Shown here in pieces: positions 45,881 through 62,328 of a DNA stretch of 64,000 nucleotides (positions are counted from its first letter, which is position 1; every line of letters starts with the position of its first letter). The DNA is from Marthasterias glacialis. Lineage: Eukaryota; Echinodermata; Asteroidea; Forcipulatida; Asteriidae. The notes under the pieces are model-generated. The model ran no database searches. It was not told the origin of the DNA and saw only the letters and a program-made list of their open reading frames with translations. The translations under genes and the position numbers were made by a program. The stretch is from assembly GCA_911728455.2 (NCBI GenBank), contig OU452219.1, forward strand, positions 10,754,397-10,818,396. Reading direction: 5' to 3'.

Positions 45881-46489
45881 TGTTACTATACAATATTAGA
45901 ATTGTTCAGTTATTGTTCACTAATCTGTATGGAATATAATTCTAAGCAAGGTTGACCTACAAGCCTGCTCTGTGGTTTATCTCAATCGGTCAAACTTATA
46001 AGGGAACAATAATTGAGATAGAATACCACCAACGATGTCGAACATAGTGCAGTTAATCTGATAACACAAAGTACAAAAATAATCCAATCCTTCGAAGGCA
46101 ATTGTCTCTAAAAATTGAAAGAAAAAAATCTCTCTGCTCAAACGATCGAAACCAGGAACAAAATTAAAACACTGTCCCAAACCCCAACCGATAACACTGA
46201 CTTTGAATTTTGAATATATGTAATAATGTGAGTAAAATGACACCAATGTTTGGTTTCCTTTTCAAAGCCGCGACCCCCCCCCAAAAAAAAAAAATAATAA
46301 TAATAATAACATTCATAATGAAGTTAATCATCAACTTTTTCAAATCTAAACAACCTTTTGAGTTCAAGGATCCAAGTCTTTGTAAATTTATCTGACCATA
46401 ATTAATGCTATTCACCTTTGTTTTGCAACATCACTGCCCGAGCTTTTGCCGGCAAATTTGGAGAAACTACGGGGAGCCATCAATACAAA

Positions 46490-46634
46490 GAAAAACAGAT
46501 AATCAGTTTGTAAAAATGTTACAGAAATATTCCAAAAATAGTGTAGAATTTGTTGAAAACAAACCAAACAATTGTATGTGATTTCTTTAAAATGTAGAAA
46601 GTTGCAAAAATGTTGAATTTGGTAACAACGTACA
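46490..46634. mobile_element. half copy of the 336-bp foldback element
   Basis: It matches the right arm at about 16990-17115: gataatcagttt, aaaaatgttaca, aaatatt, gaaaacaaacca, tagaaagttgcaaaaatgtt and gaatttggtaacaacgt. The other arm is missing. Confidence 0.7.
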
Positions 46635-47556
46635 TCAATGTACGTGTACTATGATATTAGTTTTGTTTTGGGGTTAATCTGTACACCCAAACCAAACCGT
46701 TCACTCCTGTTGTGTCTACCATATCTCAAAAAGGCTAATTAATGTGGATGCAATGGTTTGGGGTTAAATTCAATTTCGGCCCTTGGGGGACAACATTCGG
46801 AATGGTGGGTGGGGGGGGGGGCAAAGAAAGTAACGCACCCGTAGCACCGCCGCTGCACATGAAACTCACAATACATATGGATGAAAGTTTTTGTTTGTAT
46901 TTTATTACCATGGTAATTTCTTTGAAATGTTGCTTGCTTAAACGTTTTATTTATATATATATAGGATGATAAAAACAAAGTAACAAACTATCAAGTGTAA
47001 AATTCATATAGTCAGTGCAAGGATCTCGATCCTCAAAATGTAACTAAACAATGTGCCTATCTCAACATTACAATTATGTTTTGACCAAAATATACAAATT
47101 ACTAGAACAACTGACATATTTCACAAATAATTACACAAAGTAAGAATCGGGTGCTAATTTGTATTATTTTTTTAAATTACAAAAATCTTCAAGAGGTTGG
47201 TACTCTTGTGTAGGTATTGAAATAGTATAACGATCTATATGTGTGTATATAATAGTGTTTTAAAGTATACAAATAGATGATTATGGTAGAATGTGCAGTG
47301 TTCGCCACTAAGATGAAGAATTGTACGTTTTGTAAAGGCATTTTCCAAAAGCCACGTCACGGCTTCGCTAGCCAGCCCTTTTTGAAGCCATGTCAAAAGA
47401 AAAGGGATGACTGTGCCTAAAAAGTAGTTTACTTGCAATCGAATTTACAAAATACTCTGCCTTTATGACAAAAAAATTCACACATGCCCACTTCATATCG
47501 TGCAACAATCCATACAAAGCACAAATTATTGAATTGTGTTGAACCACAATTGTTAA

Positions 47557-47780
47557 TTAATAAATGAAATAAGATCCAAAATTAGTTTTCGTCTCAGTGA
47601 GACAAAAACTTTGCCTGTACAGGAATGCGTACAAAAATGCTGAATGCATTTTTACCTTTTTTCGCAAATGAAAGCACGAAATGAGTTGAAATTTTCACAG
47701 GTTGGTTTTATTAACAATATCTCGATTTGTGCAAAGAACGGATGCATTTACAGTCAGTTTACCAATGTTGAGCTGGGGCT
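47557..47780 (-). mobile_element. TTAA-flanked MITE, copy 4 (partial)
   Basis: It ends accaatgttgagctggggct before TTAA (47781-47784). The rest is the reverse complement of the first half of the 9410 copy (gatccaaaattagttttcgt, acaggttggttttatt). The other end is missing. Confidence 0.8.
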
Positions 47781-47924
47781 TTAAATATACTTCAAATTGA
47801 GTTTATTTTGAGTACAAAATTATTATATGTTTTTAATTTTTGTCGTGATCAACGAGGTATTTAGTCAGTCCTTTCAAAATAGAATCCTTTGATGCTTTTA
47901 AACTAACCTAAAAACAGGCAACAA

Positions 47925-48335
47925 AAACAAACAAACAAACAAACAAACAAACAACCCAACAACCCAACAACCCAACAACATCGGCCAACCCAACAACCCA
48001 ACAAACAACCCAACAACCAACCAACCAACCAACCAAACAAACCAACAACAAACCAACAAACCAACAAACCAACAAACCAAAAAACCAACAAACCAACCAA
48101 CAAACCAACCAAAAAACCAACCAACCAACCAACCAACCAACCAACCAACCAACCAACCAACCAACCAACCAACCAACCAACCAACCAACCAACCTACCAA
48201 CCAAACAACCAACCAACCTACCAACCAAACAACCAACCAACCAACCAACCAACCAACCAACCAACCTACCAACCAAACAACCAACCAACCAACCAACAAA
48301 CAAACAACCCAACAAACAAACAAACAACCCAACAA

Positions 48336-48379
<44 letters not shown>

Positions 48380-48475
48380 ACAAACAAACAAACAAACAAA
48401 CAAACAAACAAACAACCCAACAAACAAACAAACAAACAAACAAACAAACAAACAAACAAACAAACAAACAATATA
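47925..48475. repeat. large (caaa)n/(ccaa)n/(caag)n simple repeat
   Basis: About 550 bp of four-base words: caaa, then aacccaac, a long ccaa block (about 48115-48300), caag and caaa again. The minus strand has open frames rich in Leu-Val-Gly-Trp and Cys-Leu-Phe-Val purely because of the repeat. Confidence 0.95.
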
Positions 48476-49371
48476 AAACCCCACAATAATACAAATAGAC
48501 ATCCCCAAACCTGATTTTTTAATAATACAAAATCAAGAGTTATGATTTGGAAATCTCTCGGCACCAGTAATAAACTATTCCCTACAAGCCTGAACTAAAA
48601 GCTTATAAAGCTAAATACTATAACAGTTATGCAATGTTTCAAAGAAATGACACAATTCTTCTGAATTATATTTTCTCTAAAAATGGCTGCAACTACCCTG
48701 TGGAGATGATATTCCTTAAATACTAACTACCATTAACAACGATGTATACTATATTAACTAACATTATTTCTAAAACAGCAAGGTCTTGTTTTCTCAAGTT
48801 CAGTGTCCAATTTGGAGATTTTTATCAAATATTTTGGTTTCATTTAATTTCAGATTTCAGATTTCATTTGCTCATCATGAAATACCAGCAAGTTAAAATT
48901 ATAAAACTAAACTATTTGATCAGTGTTATTTCTACCGAACCCTTGCACCACGTCACACGCAGCGACTGAGCCACGCTCACCGATTTGGCGCAACCAAGGT
49001 TTAAGTATGATGATAACTTCAGGTGAATAATGGGGTCTAGATTCAAACAGATACGCGAATACAACCAAAAACACCGTTCAGCGTGTTTTGATTGAAACTA
49101 GGTCCCTAAAAATTCCTTGTCCTGTGGTTAACTCATCTGCACTGGAATATGGAAGGTCGTTGGTTCGATTACCACCCGAGGCATCTATGGATTCCTTGGC
49201 CAAATCACTCAGAAAGTTAAGCGAGCTTACAGTATTTAGTACACTGGTGAATTTCAAAACTTTAACACATGTTCGAATACAATGAGAAGCCACAAAGCCC
49301 GGGAAGGGACAGTGGAAAGAAAAAAAAAACAAGAAAAAAAAACAACTTAATAATTAAATAAAATAAAAATA

Positions 49372-49727
49372 CAGTTCGCACGGTTTATTAATCCGTTCGA
49401 ACGGATCGCTAGTTCGTTCGAACGGATTGCTAATTCAATCGAACAGATTATACTAATTCGTTCCAACGGATTACTAATTTGTTCGAACGGATTACCAATT
49501 CGTTCGAGCAGATTACTAACTCGTTTGAACGGATTGCTAATTCGTTCGAACGGATTGCTAATTCAATCGAACAGATTACTTATTCGTTCCAACGGATTAC
49601 TAACTTGTTCGAAAGGATTACCAATTCGTTCGAACAGATTACTAATTCGTTCGAACGGATTGCTAACTCATTGGAACGAATTGCTAATTCGTTGGAACGG
49701 ATTACTAAACCGTGCGAACGGATTAGC
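49372..49727. repeat. 21-bp minisatellite (about 17 copies)
   Basis: The unit cgttcgaacggattgctaat plus t (21 bp) is repeated with about 10-20 percent variation. Each unit contains the palindrome cgttcgaacg. It lies 160-510 bp past the stop codon of BDH1-like copy B. One unit near 49450 has a length change that alters the frame. Confidence 0.9.
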
Positions 49728-49882
49728 CCCTGTATTATTTTCAGACCACTGACCCTTCCTGGGCTTCGTACAAACCCAATTTTCAACTTCACAGATCTAT
49801 GACATGGGACCAGATGATCTTTCGAATAATAGATAGGCCTATACATAAAATAGTATAGTTTTACTATATAATGCCGAATTTA

Positions 49883-52255
49883 TCAGTTGTCAAGTAATTG
49901 CTTTTCTATCCCTTTCACTTTGGCAGTCCCAGACAGCAAAATTGCAATCTTGAATAAGTAGTCCGTAAGCGTCGGCGGCAAATAACAGAAAATCCAAGTG
50001 AAAATTTTCGACTGGATGTTGGACGGGAAGTAACGAATTTGTGGGTTTTCGTCAATGAGGGCGTCCTCCACAGCTACCTGGACCGGCTCCAGATTGGTGG
50101 CGCTCATGAACCGGGTGTTTCTTAGAGACTTTACCATGTCGTTGAAGTAGGCCTGGCCGTAGTCTTCCCTTATGTGGTCCGGCGTCTTACTCCATACGGT
50201 TTCTAACATTTTGGTGATGTTTTTCTCCTCGAAAATGTACGAACATGCTGCAGAAAATATTGAGTGAAAACAAACGATTAAGGCCTACATAATTATCTTT
50301 AAAACCATAAAGAGTTATCCCCAAAGGCTTCATAAGAAGCCACTTGTTGTTGCGGAGTTATTGATGTAGCACTGATTTATTTTTATTTATTTGACTTTTA
50401 ATCCTCCCTTTTTCACGTTAAAAAACACAGTCAGGTCATAACAATCCCCACCCAACCCCGTATACCATGCCCGATATGTGGCAGAGGGAGCCCCCCCCCC
50501 CCAATTGGTCCCATACTCTAACACACTCTTACCCTCTAATACAGAAATACCTACCCCTAACATCCTCAAAAGAATTCCAGAGATTTCCAGAAGACAATGA
50601 AGAAACAATAGGAGGGGGGGGGGTACATCCTGCAACTATAGAGCACCAAATGCAACCCCGGAGTAATTTTGTCCCCATTGCCAAGAGTTTGTCATGCTAT
50701 TATTGGAATCAGGGCTTCAGCTGGAATATTATCTTTGAATTAGGACAATCTCTCTATATAATAAGGAAAATCTGGAATGAACAAGTCGAAGTCTAGTACT
50801 TTTCAATGTAACTTACAACTGTTTAGCTGTTTGTGTGTACAGAAACAGTACTGCAGTACATACGGTTTAGTCACATTTTGCATAAACACGAACCCAGTGA
50901 TCTTTACTGTCTTGGTGATGGGAACAAGTAGTTTATGCCAACAACACTGACACGGTGACAGTGACTGTCGTTTTTACTCATCATGAAAAGGGACTTTGAC
51001 ACAATTATCTTCCCACCTCGGTTTGGTTAACAATAACATCAGGTTCAATGGGGAAACATCCAAGATGGCTGCAACAAAATGGCTGCACCAAAATGGTCGT
51101 TATTTGTATAAGAAATACCCGTCAACTTACAGGAGAAATTCCCCGGCTCGATAATGATAGTCTTGACTCCCCATTTTGCCATCTCATAGCGAAGACAATC
51201 GGAGAATGCTTCCACACTGTATTTGCTGATTGAGTATGTTGAAATAAAAGGAGCACCAAACAGGCCTTGTATGCTGCTCATGTTCACGATTCTACCTGAG
51301 GAGAATTAGAAGAACAAAATATCACCAATCAACTACTTTTGTAGTTAGAAAACACTTCCCGATTATATGAAAAACATGTACGTAAGAGGACAACAGAAGT
51401 TGCGTCTTTCTATAGTACGCCGTGTATTGTACTGTTAACTAAACCAGAAAGTATCTTCAAAGTTAGTTCAACTCCAATTTTTTTGTTGACATTTATATGT
51501 TTGGGTAAATTTGCTGTTAACTAAACCAGAAAGTATCTTCAAAGTTAGTTTAACTCCAATTTTTTTGTTGAAATTTATATGTTTGGGTAAATTTGCGTTT
51601 AAATCTCAATGCATGTTACTTAAGCATGTGTCATTTTTTTTGTCTGACAATGTAGTGACTGTTTTGACAGAGTTTTCAGTTTAAATAAAATGAAAATTGC
51701 AATTTTGCCGGTTCAGAGGAAAAGAATAACCAAGACTGCTGCACCAAGAAAAATGCCTATGTAAAAGGACAAACTAAAATTCATGATCAAGATGCATGGC
51801 TTTTGACGCCCTTCATATTGACTACTGATTGGCTGTCCACTAAAACGTGACGTACCTTTGCATTGACGAATCATAGGTAAGAAGGCCTTAGTGACGCGTA
51901 TCATACCCCAAAGATTGATGTTGACGACCCGCTGGTAGTCATCAAGAGATAACCACTCTACCTCACCAAAAACGGCAATTCCGGCATTGTTCACAACTCC
52001 CCACAACACTGAAACGAAAAGTCAAGAAATGTAAATTTCACAATTTACAAATAATGATTAACTAAAACATGAACTAAACATTAACTAATAAACACCTTTT
52101 CGTATTCAGACAGACTCGTAATTCGCCTGCCTTAAACGAGAAGTAGACCTATTGTTTTTGAAAACAAAATCTAACTTAAAAGATCAAATAAATTTAGGGA
52201 TCACTACTTGACAGCATTGTCTTACATTTAAACAAATTGCGCCTTATTTCGCAAC

Positions 52256-52287
<32 letters not shown>

Positions 52288-55200
52288 TCTATTTTTTATG
52301 TATATATTTATTTATTTATTTAATCAAAGAGCATTTTGGATCACCATTTTCTTAAAGCCACATTTTATTGGATGATGTAAATTGCATCTGAACATCATTT
52401 TTTTACTTTTTGTTTGAACATTTCCAGTTGAGTTTCACCATTGGTGTACCCTTGGTTTGACTTACATCCAGCACAACAGGCGTATAAAGCTCAGAGTCAA
52501 CTTTAAACACAAAATGTTGAACTTTGGCGCACCTACCTCCCGCAGCAAAATCAACAATAGTTCGTACATATAGTCAACAAAATAATGTGACCTAGATTTT
52601 AAAGGCAGTATAGCACTATCTTTTAAATGCCCCATAAAATAATAAAAATACCAGTACAAAAAATTATACATAAATAAGTAAAACAATTAAAATAATAAAA
52701 CGACAATTTCGTGGGGTGGGGATGAAAGGGTTGCTCGTTAAAGCTTCGGTACAAATTCACCCCCAGAAAAATAACAATAAAAATAAAAGAAAACATATCA
52801 AATCGAATTTTTCCACGCATGACTTGGAAATATAATTGGTTATAATGCCTTCTGTGAGAGCAATCTTCATTAGACACATTTGTTTAGTGGATAAATCATT
52901 ATTTGGGTTCAAGAGTAGGTTCATCGAACTTTTCAAGGATGTTTTAAATGATAGTTTTTGTCAACTAATCGAGTTATAATCGAAATCGTAAAGTTAAATC
53001 TTTTGTGAAAGATAATTTAGTTTGTATAAATGTATTTTTACAACTGTTGGGAAGCCTGGTTCATGCTTGCTGTTGATCTGGTTTTAAATTAAACGCATCA
53101 TGCGTTTCAAATACGAATACTTCTCAGGACAAATTTGGTGGCATATCATTTTAAAACGGCTTTTAGATTAAAAACGATTACGTCCAATCATTAGTGAAGC
53201 AGATTTCCTTTTTTATAGAATCGATTTTCAATTAATGACATTTTCCATCGAGGCTGCGTAAACACTGTTTAAAACGCTATTTCCTAATACTCGGACATCT
53301 GGTGGAAACTGCCCATAATATTTTGGACAGTGCCAGTTTAATTCTTGTTACCGTTTTGTATATTTTGAGGGCCAACCTGCATTTATCGACAGGTCGTGAT
53401 TGCCTGTTTAACTGTGCACTGTCTGTAGAATTTAAAGAATTTTTTTACGGTTGTTATCTCCTTGTAAAGATAAGATTGTAAGGTGTGTCAAACTGATTAA
53501 TTTGTCCTTTAAAGACAGGTATAACTGTTTTTTTTTATTACATTTTTAAATTTTTTATCATCGAAAGAAATGTTGACTGAACAGTCGTTCGGTTTCAATC
53601 GTAAAGCTCTCTGCTTCGAAAGTTTTTACCAGTAGGCCTACCACTCCTCCAGTCGAGGTATTTAAAGCCCCATCTCAATATTGGTAAACTGACTGTAAAT
53701 GCTTCCATTCTTTGCAAAAATCAAGATATTTGTAATAAAACCAACCTGTGTAAATATCAGCTCATTTTGTTTGTTTGATTTGCGATGAAAACGGTAAAAA
53801 TGCATTCAGCATTTTTGTACGCATTCATAGGCATAGTTTTCGTCTCACTGAGACGAAAACTATACTTTTCAATCTTATTTGACGTATTATAAAAAAAAAA
53901 TGATAACACTTCAGGCAGAAATATTTCAAGGAAAGATGTCTACCCTTATTATCTTTATTATATACCATCCGTATATGCCTATATTTAAATCTGTGAACAT
54001 TTATGTTTGAGCTTGGGCTTTAAAGAAGTAAACAAATTAAAAATACATTAAATCAAAATAACTGTTGCATATTTCGACTGCCCGCAATCAGATAAGCCCA
54101 ATTGGACGTGCACAAAATCTCTGACAAAACAGAGTCCGTTTTTTACCCATTTTCACCAACCGAATTAATCAGATAAAATTTCCACAGGTTAGTTGAACTA
54201 AAGGGTGTCAATGACCGTCTTCTTAAACAATGACGTCCTTTGAAGGGTACCGCCGATGTAATAATTTTGTCCTAATATGAAATTTGCGAATGAGGTGGAG
54301 TGGATCGGAGGAATAGCATCAACGCGAAATGGAGTTTATTGTAATACTTATAAATCTGAGTGATGGAAACATTAATTCTGACCCAGATTTCAAGAAAAGA
54401 TTTGGGGGTCAAAAAGTGACCCTGAGTGTGGTGTAACCTCTCGGGTCAGTGTTGAGTAATTATTATTCCATCCCACACTCCCTTGGGAATCTGAGGTTGC
54501 ATTAATCCACTTTTTGAAATTTTGCCCGCGGTTGTATGTTTTCTTCCGGCAGCTGAAGACTATCGTTGCATACTGCCTTCCCGATGAAGTAGACGTCATG
54601 TTGACCTAATTGTTTTTTCTCATTTTGTGTGTGTGTGGTTATGAAAACACGGCCAGTACGGTAGGACAGGCCTTTTAATTGTTAGGTTGGGGCATATTGT
54701 GGGGTGCTGCCTCATCTTCAAAATTGGCTCTGCCTCGAAGTTCCATTTTGCGTTTTACATTTTGCGGCTTTTCAGATAACTCAACATACATACAGAGTTT
54801 ATGCCAAAATGTTTGGACAGCGGGCCCTATATACTATGCGTCCATAGGTAGAGTATATCTATTAATAGGCTAATAATACTTGAGCATTTACCTTCACCCG
54901 AAACTGCAACAGCACTTTGCACGAACTGCGCCACCTCCGCCACCTGCTGTTCATCTGTCACATCCATCTGAACCACCTGCATTTTCCCTGAACACTCATC
55001 CCTGAGCTGTCGTGCCCCTTCCCCTTCCTCAAACAGACATCCCGCGAACACACGGAAGCCACGCTTGTCAAGATACCGGGCCACAGCGTTGCCGATCCCC
55101 GTATCACACCCCGTCACTAACACGGCCTTCCCCGGGATCTGGATCTTCCCTTCGTTCAGCTTGATAGCAATGACATAGGCAAGGATCAACGAGATGATAT

Positions 55201-55312
55201 TACCGAAACACCTGGAGAGAAACTCCTCCCCAAGGCGGGGAACTATGTACCGTATAAATACAAAGGCACACAGAAGAAACACGGCACATTTTTTCGCCGT
55301 TATATCCGCCAT
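49883..55312 (-). CDS. BDH1-like: short-chain dehydrogenase/reductase, BDH1-like, copy B (367 aa, 4 exons)
   Basis: A tandem relative of copy A in the same orientation. Minus-strand exons: 54892-55312, 51856-52008, 51131-51295, 49883-50247. Exons 2 and 3 are 153 and 165 bp, exactly as in copy A, with the same phases. The start MADITAKK is the first Met before the membrane segments; the frame is open further upstream but that part has no family similarity. N-terminal hydrophobic segments ([24 protein letters not shown]) precede [30 protein letters not shown] and YSISK, then EPGNFS. The C-terminal part has IRYFPSN and a hydrophobic stretch. NAD-dependent oxidation or reduction of a hydroxyacid, retinoid or steroid at a membrane is expected; BDH1 is the closest family by motif, substrate unknown. 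Intron 1 holds a TTAA MITE. Confidence 0.88.
50985..51080. mobile_element. relative of the gacctttatc MITE
   Basis: It shares catgaaaagggac, cctcggtttggtta, ttcaatggggaaa and caagatggctgca with the 60242-60418 and 36219-36397 copies. The ends are eroded. It lies in the last intron of BDH1-like copy B, against exon 3. Confidence 0.5.
51432..51595. repeat. 82-bp tandem duplication
   Basis: Two direct copies of an 82-bp unit start ctgttaactaaaccagaaag at 51432 and 51514, differing at about two bases. It lies in the intron between exons 2 and 3 of BDH1-like copy B. Confidence 0.92.
52255..52322. repeat. (attt)n microsatellite
   Basis: A run of atttattt words with one interruption, in intron 1 of BDH1-like copy B. 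Confidence 0.92.
53666..54019 (+). mobile_element. TTAA-flanked MITE, copy 5
   Basis: It starts agccccatctcaatattggt after TTAA (53662-53665) and ends tttgagcttgggct before TTAA (54020-54023). The interior matches the 9410 copy, including gtttcgtctcactgagacgaaaac-type sequence in the middle. Confidence 0.85.
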
Positions 55313-57093
55313 AGTGATGACTGTATTGGCCCAGGGCTCTCCGGTGCAACGAGCGTTGATGTAAAATATGGTATTGGGCGTGAATGTTTGCAAGCTATTG
55401 TATAAAACCCTTCTCTGGTCATAGCCGTATATGTAAACAACGCGCCTTTTCAGAAGTACAGAACGGCACCGGCCTAGTATGATCATAGAGGTATGATAGA
55501 GCATAGAGCTACAAAACCATAGTATAGTAGTTCGATGGTTAGAGTAAACCTGAGGGTTGTAAATTGTACTGCTGTAGCATGCAGTCAGTGGGCCTGCTAC
55601 CACTCTCTGTGCACGCAGCGTAGCGTGACGTTTACGTTTCAAGACTTGTCTCCAGCGTCTCCTGTGCAATCCGTCCAGCATGGGGCTAATGGCCAATGTC
55701 GGACAACGTTTCAAGCTGTTTGTTGATTTAACCTTTTGCTAACCTAACCCCATTTTCAAGAAGAACACCGTCTTTTGAATTTTGTGAGGGTTATTTCAAA
55801 TCATATGGGAATTAATTCAATTGCATCGATGGTTCATTCATGAAAACGTCGGTATTTAACCGGCACCAGTTCAATTCGTTGAGAGCAGTGTGGTCTCACC
55901 ATTTAGACTAGCCAGACCTCAGCGAAATCACACTCGACGGATTTTGTTTCACACAAAGGACAGTTTCGAGTTTACCTTTCCACACAACGACGTGGACATA
56001 TAGCTATATATAGCTCTACGCGTGGACCACACCACTCACTACAAATAGGGGTGTTTGTTGTTAGAGTTGGGATGCATGCTGCGCCCCAAAATATCAAATC
56101 GCCCCAAAACTATAGTTGAGCCGGCCCGGGCCAACTACAGTTTGGCCATTGGACCCAACTGTACTTAAGACACAACATGTACACACTGCTCACTCAAATA
56201 GGGCGGTGTAGTTGGCATACAATGTTTTTTTCCAACATCAGCAGCTGCCTATTTTAGTCAGGGGGTAAAACATTTATTTTTTGATTATGGATATTTATAC
56301 TGACTAGTTTTAACTCACTCTTAACATCACATAATTCAGCAACAAGCTCAACTAAAACATTTTTTAGTAGGCAAGTCTTCAACCCACAAGTATAATAATT
56401 TTCGTCCTATGGTGGAATTTCAAACCTGAAGGAGTTTCGAATTATTTAATTTTCATATAATAAGCCCTATCGACGTAAAACTGTTGTTATCCAAAAAGCT
56501 GGTTGTTCAAAAAAATATTTAACACTGATTTGTATACACTTTTAATACCTGCTTCATTGTCTGTATATCTACCAGCTAAAATTATTTTTCAGATGAAAAA
56601 CAAAAACAATATTTTTCCATCAGAATATACCAAATTGACTGCCCCTTTAAAAAAGGCGCATTGCATCAATAAAGTGTTTCTTTTTTCCTCTTCGGTGCAT
56701 TTTGTAAATGCACCAACAAGTAGTGCCGATTAAAGCATGTCAATTCATTGGTTATCTATACAGTTTTATAAAGTCATTCAAGAAATAATTTTAAAAGTTT
56801 CATAACAAGTGTAAATGCTCGTAGTTTTGTTTTTAAAGATTTTTGTCAAATTTGATTTGAGTTATGTTAAATAAATGCGCAGGAATAACAAAGTTTGATG
56901 TGTTATGCGGTTAAATGACGCATTGACCACCACTGCATGCAGCGGCCATCCGGCCATTCATAAAAGCGTACGTGATCTAACCAGTAATACTGGTGGTATT
57001 GTGTTAGTACTTGTTATTGTTACTACTACTGTACCAGTACTAGCTTAAGTAAACGTCAAAAGTGAAGCATTATCATACTCCAGAAAGTAAGCA
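55313..57093. promoter_or_regulatory. shared upstream region of BDH1-like copy B and calmodulin
   Basis: About 1.8 kb between two divergent start codons, with no recognised gene. On the calmodulin side cataaaag at 56959-56966 could act as a TATA element about 130 bp before the ATG, and tgacgcat near 56916 resembles a CRE half site. On the other side the frame is open above the ATG at 55312 but does not look like protein. Assignments are inference. Confidence 0.35.
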
Positions 57094-61194
<4,101 letters not shown>

Positions 61195-61634
61195 GCATAG
61201 ACACTTCCCAGTGGTTTAATGACGTCACTATACCTGCTGTCGTCGCGGCCTTTCTGGGACCACTATAATCCACCAAGTTATGTTTGTTCGAAAACCAGAG
61301 ACTTGAATGATGGGTTATTTGTTTTGCCAATTACTGTTTGTTGTCATTAATCGTGTTTAACATAATTCCGTCTTGGGGTTTTAATTCACACAGGTTGGTA
61401 GGCTATGTTGTCTTTTTTTCTCATGACGAAAAATGAATGATAAAACATTGACATTTTGAAGTCTCAGTCTTAGTCCATTAAAACCAACTAGTTTTCGTGA
61501 AACACATTTCCTGACTATATTAAAACCGATGACAGTTTCACCGATACTCACGTCTTAGGGCAAAGTCACACAATTTTGTTTTGCTTTGAAAGGTGCACTG
61601 GCTGACGTGACTGGCGTATGCTGGCTTTGCAGGA

Positions 61635-61860
61635 CAGCATTGGCGTAGCCAGCATCTTTTTGGGAGAGGGGTTTGGGGCCAAGGGGGCACATATATTTGT
61701 AGAGGGGCCAGTATCAGTTTAAATTGCCCGATTATAGGCAATTTTACGGTGATCAGAGGCTGACAGCGGGAGGGCAAGCGGGGGGGGGGGGGGGGCGGAG
61801 ATGTTCCTTCCATAGCAGGGGCAGCTACCGCCCTTTGCCCCCCGGCTACGTCACTGCAGA
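61635..61860. repeat. inverted-repeat element (ggcgtagccag / ggctacgtcactg ends)
   Basis: The left end is cattggcgtagccagcat and the right end ccggctacgtcactgca, roughly inverted. The middle has long G runs. A more decayed relative is at 39556-39748. Confidence 0.55.
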
Positions 61861-61895
61861 ACAACAGCAATAACCCGGAACCCAGTCAATTTCCT

Positions 61896-62328
61896 GGGCC
61901 CAATTTCATAGAGCTGCTAAAGCACAAAAACAACTTAAGCACAAAACAGTTTTGCTTACCAAAATAAGGTTACCAGCCAAAATACCATGTCACATGTACC
62001 ATTTGTGACTGGTGTCCCGCTTATTTTTGCTCAGCGGAACATTTAAGCACTGCACTCTAAAAACCAAAGTGTTAAATCAACACTTAAAGAGTTCGGTCAG
62101 TAACAACACCTTGAAAGAGTTAAATGTAACTCAACTGAAGAGTTAAGTTTACACTATTAAGAGTTAAATTGAAGCTTCTGAAACGCTAGCTTGACAGTTG
62201 TATTAGTTGACAGAAGCTAACTTTATAAAAGTGTTGTCATTCATGGATCGAAGCCTTTAAGTGTCGATTTAACATTTTCATTTTTTAGAGTGTATTGTCT
62301 GCTCAAGTAGCTCTATGAAGTTTTGCCC
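61896..62328. mobile_element. outer MITE (catagagctgc family), split by an inner MITE
   Basis: It begins gggcccaatttcatagagct and ends agctctatgaagttttgccc, as in the 7591-7780 copy, with shared interior words (gcttacc, ccagccaaaataccatgtcacatgtac). Its right part is interrupted by 62053-62292. Confidence 0.7.
62053..62292. mobile_element. inner MITE with cactctaaaaa ends
   Basis: The ends are cactctaaaaa and tttttagagtg, perfect inverted repeats, with subterminal agtgttaaatcaacactta and taagtgtcgatttaacattt also pairing. It is inserted in the 61896-62328 element. Confidence 0.8.

Larger units (their letters stand above)
45881..49882. other. intergenic stretch between the two BDH1-like genes
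   Basis: No gene recognised. It holds, in order, a poly-C/A/(aat)n tract at 46272-46310, half of a foldback element, a partial TTAA MITE, a large caaa/ccaa repeat, a possible tRNA-like remnant near 49120-49190 (ggttcgattacc) and a 21-bp minisatellite, listed separately. The promoter of copy A should lie just above 45880. Confidence 0.6.

Noticed and set aside
47898..48564. long minus-strand open frames rich in LVGW and CLFV
   Set aside because: They are translations of the (ccaa)n/(caaa)n simple repeat; frames are open only because the repeat lacks stops.
54827..55714. 295-codon reading of BDH1-like copy B with an earlier start
   Set aside because: The 134 residues before MADITAKK have no family similarity; the shorter start gives the expected length next to copy A.
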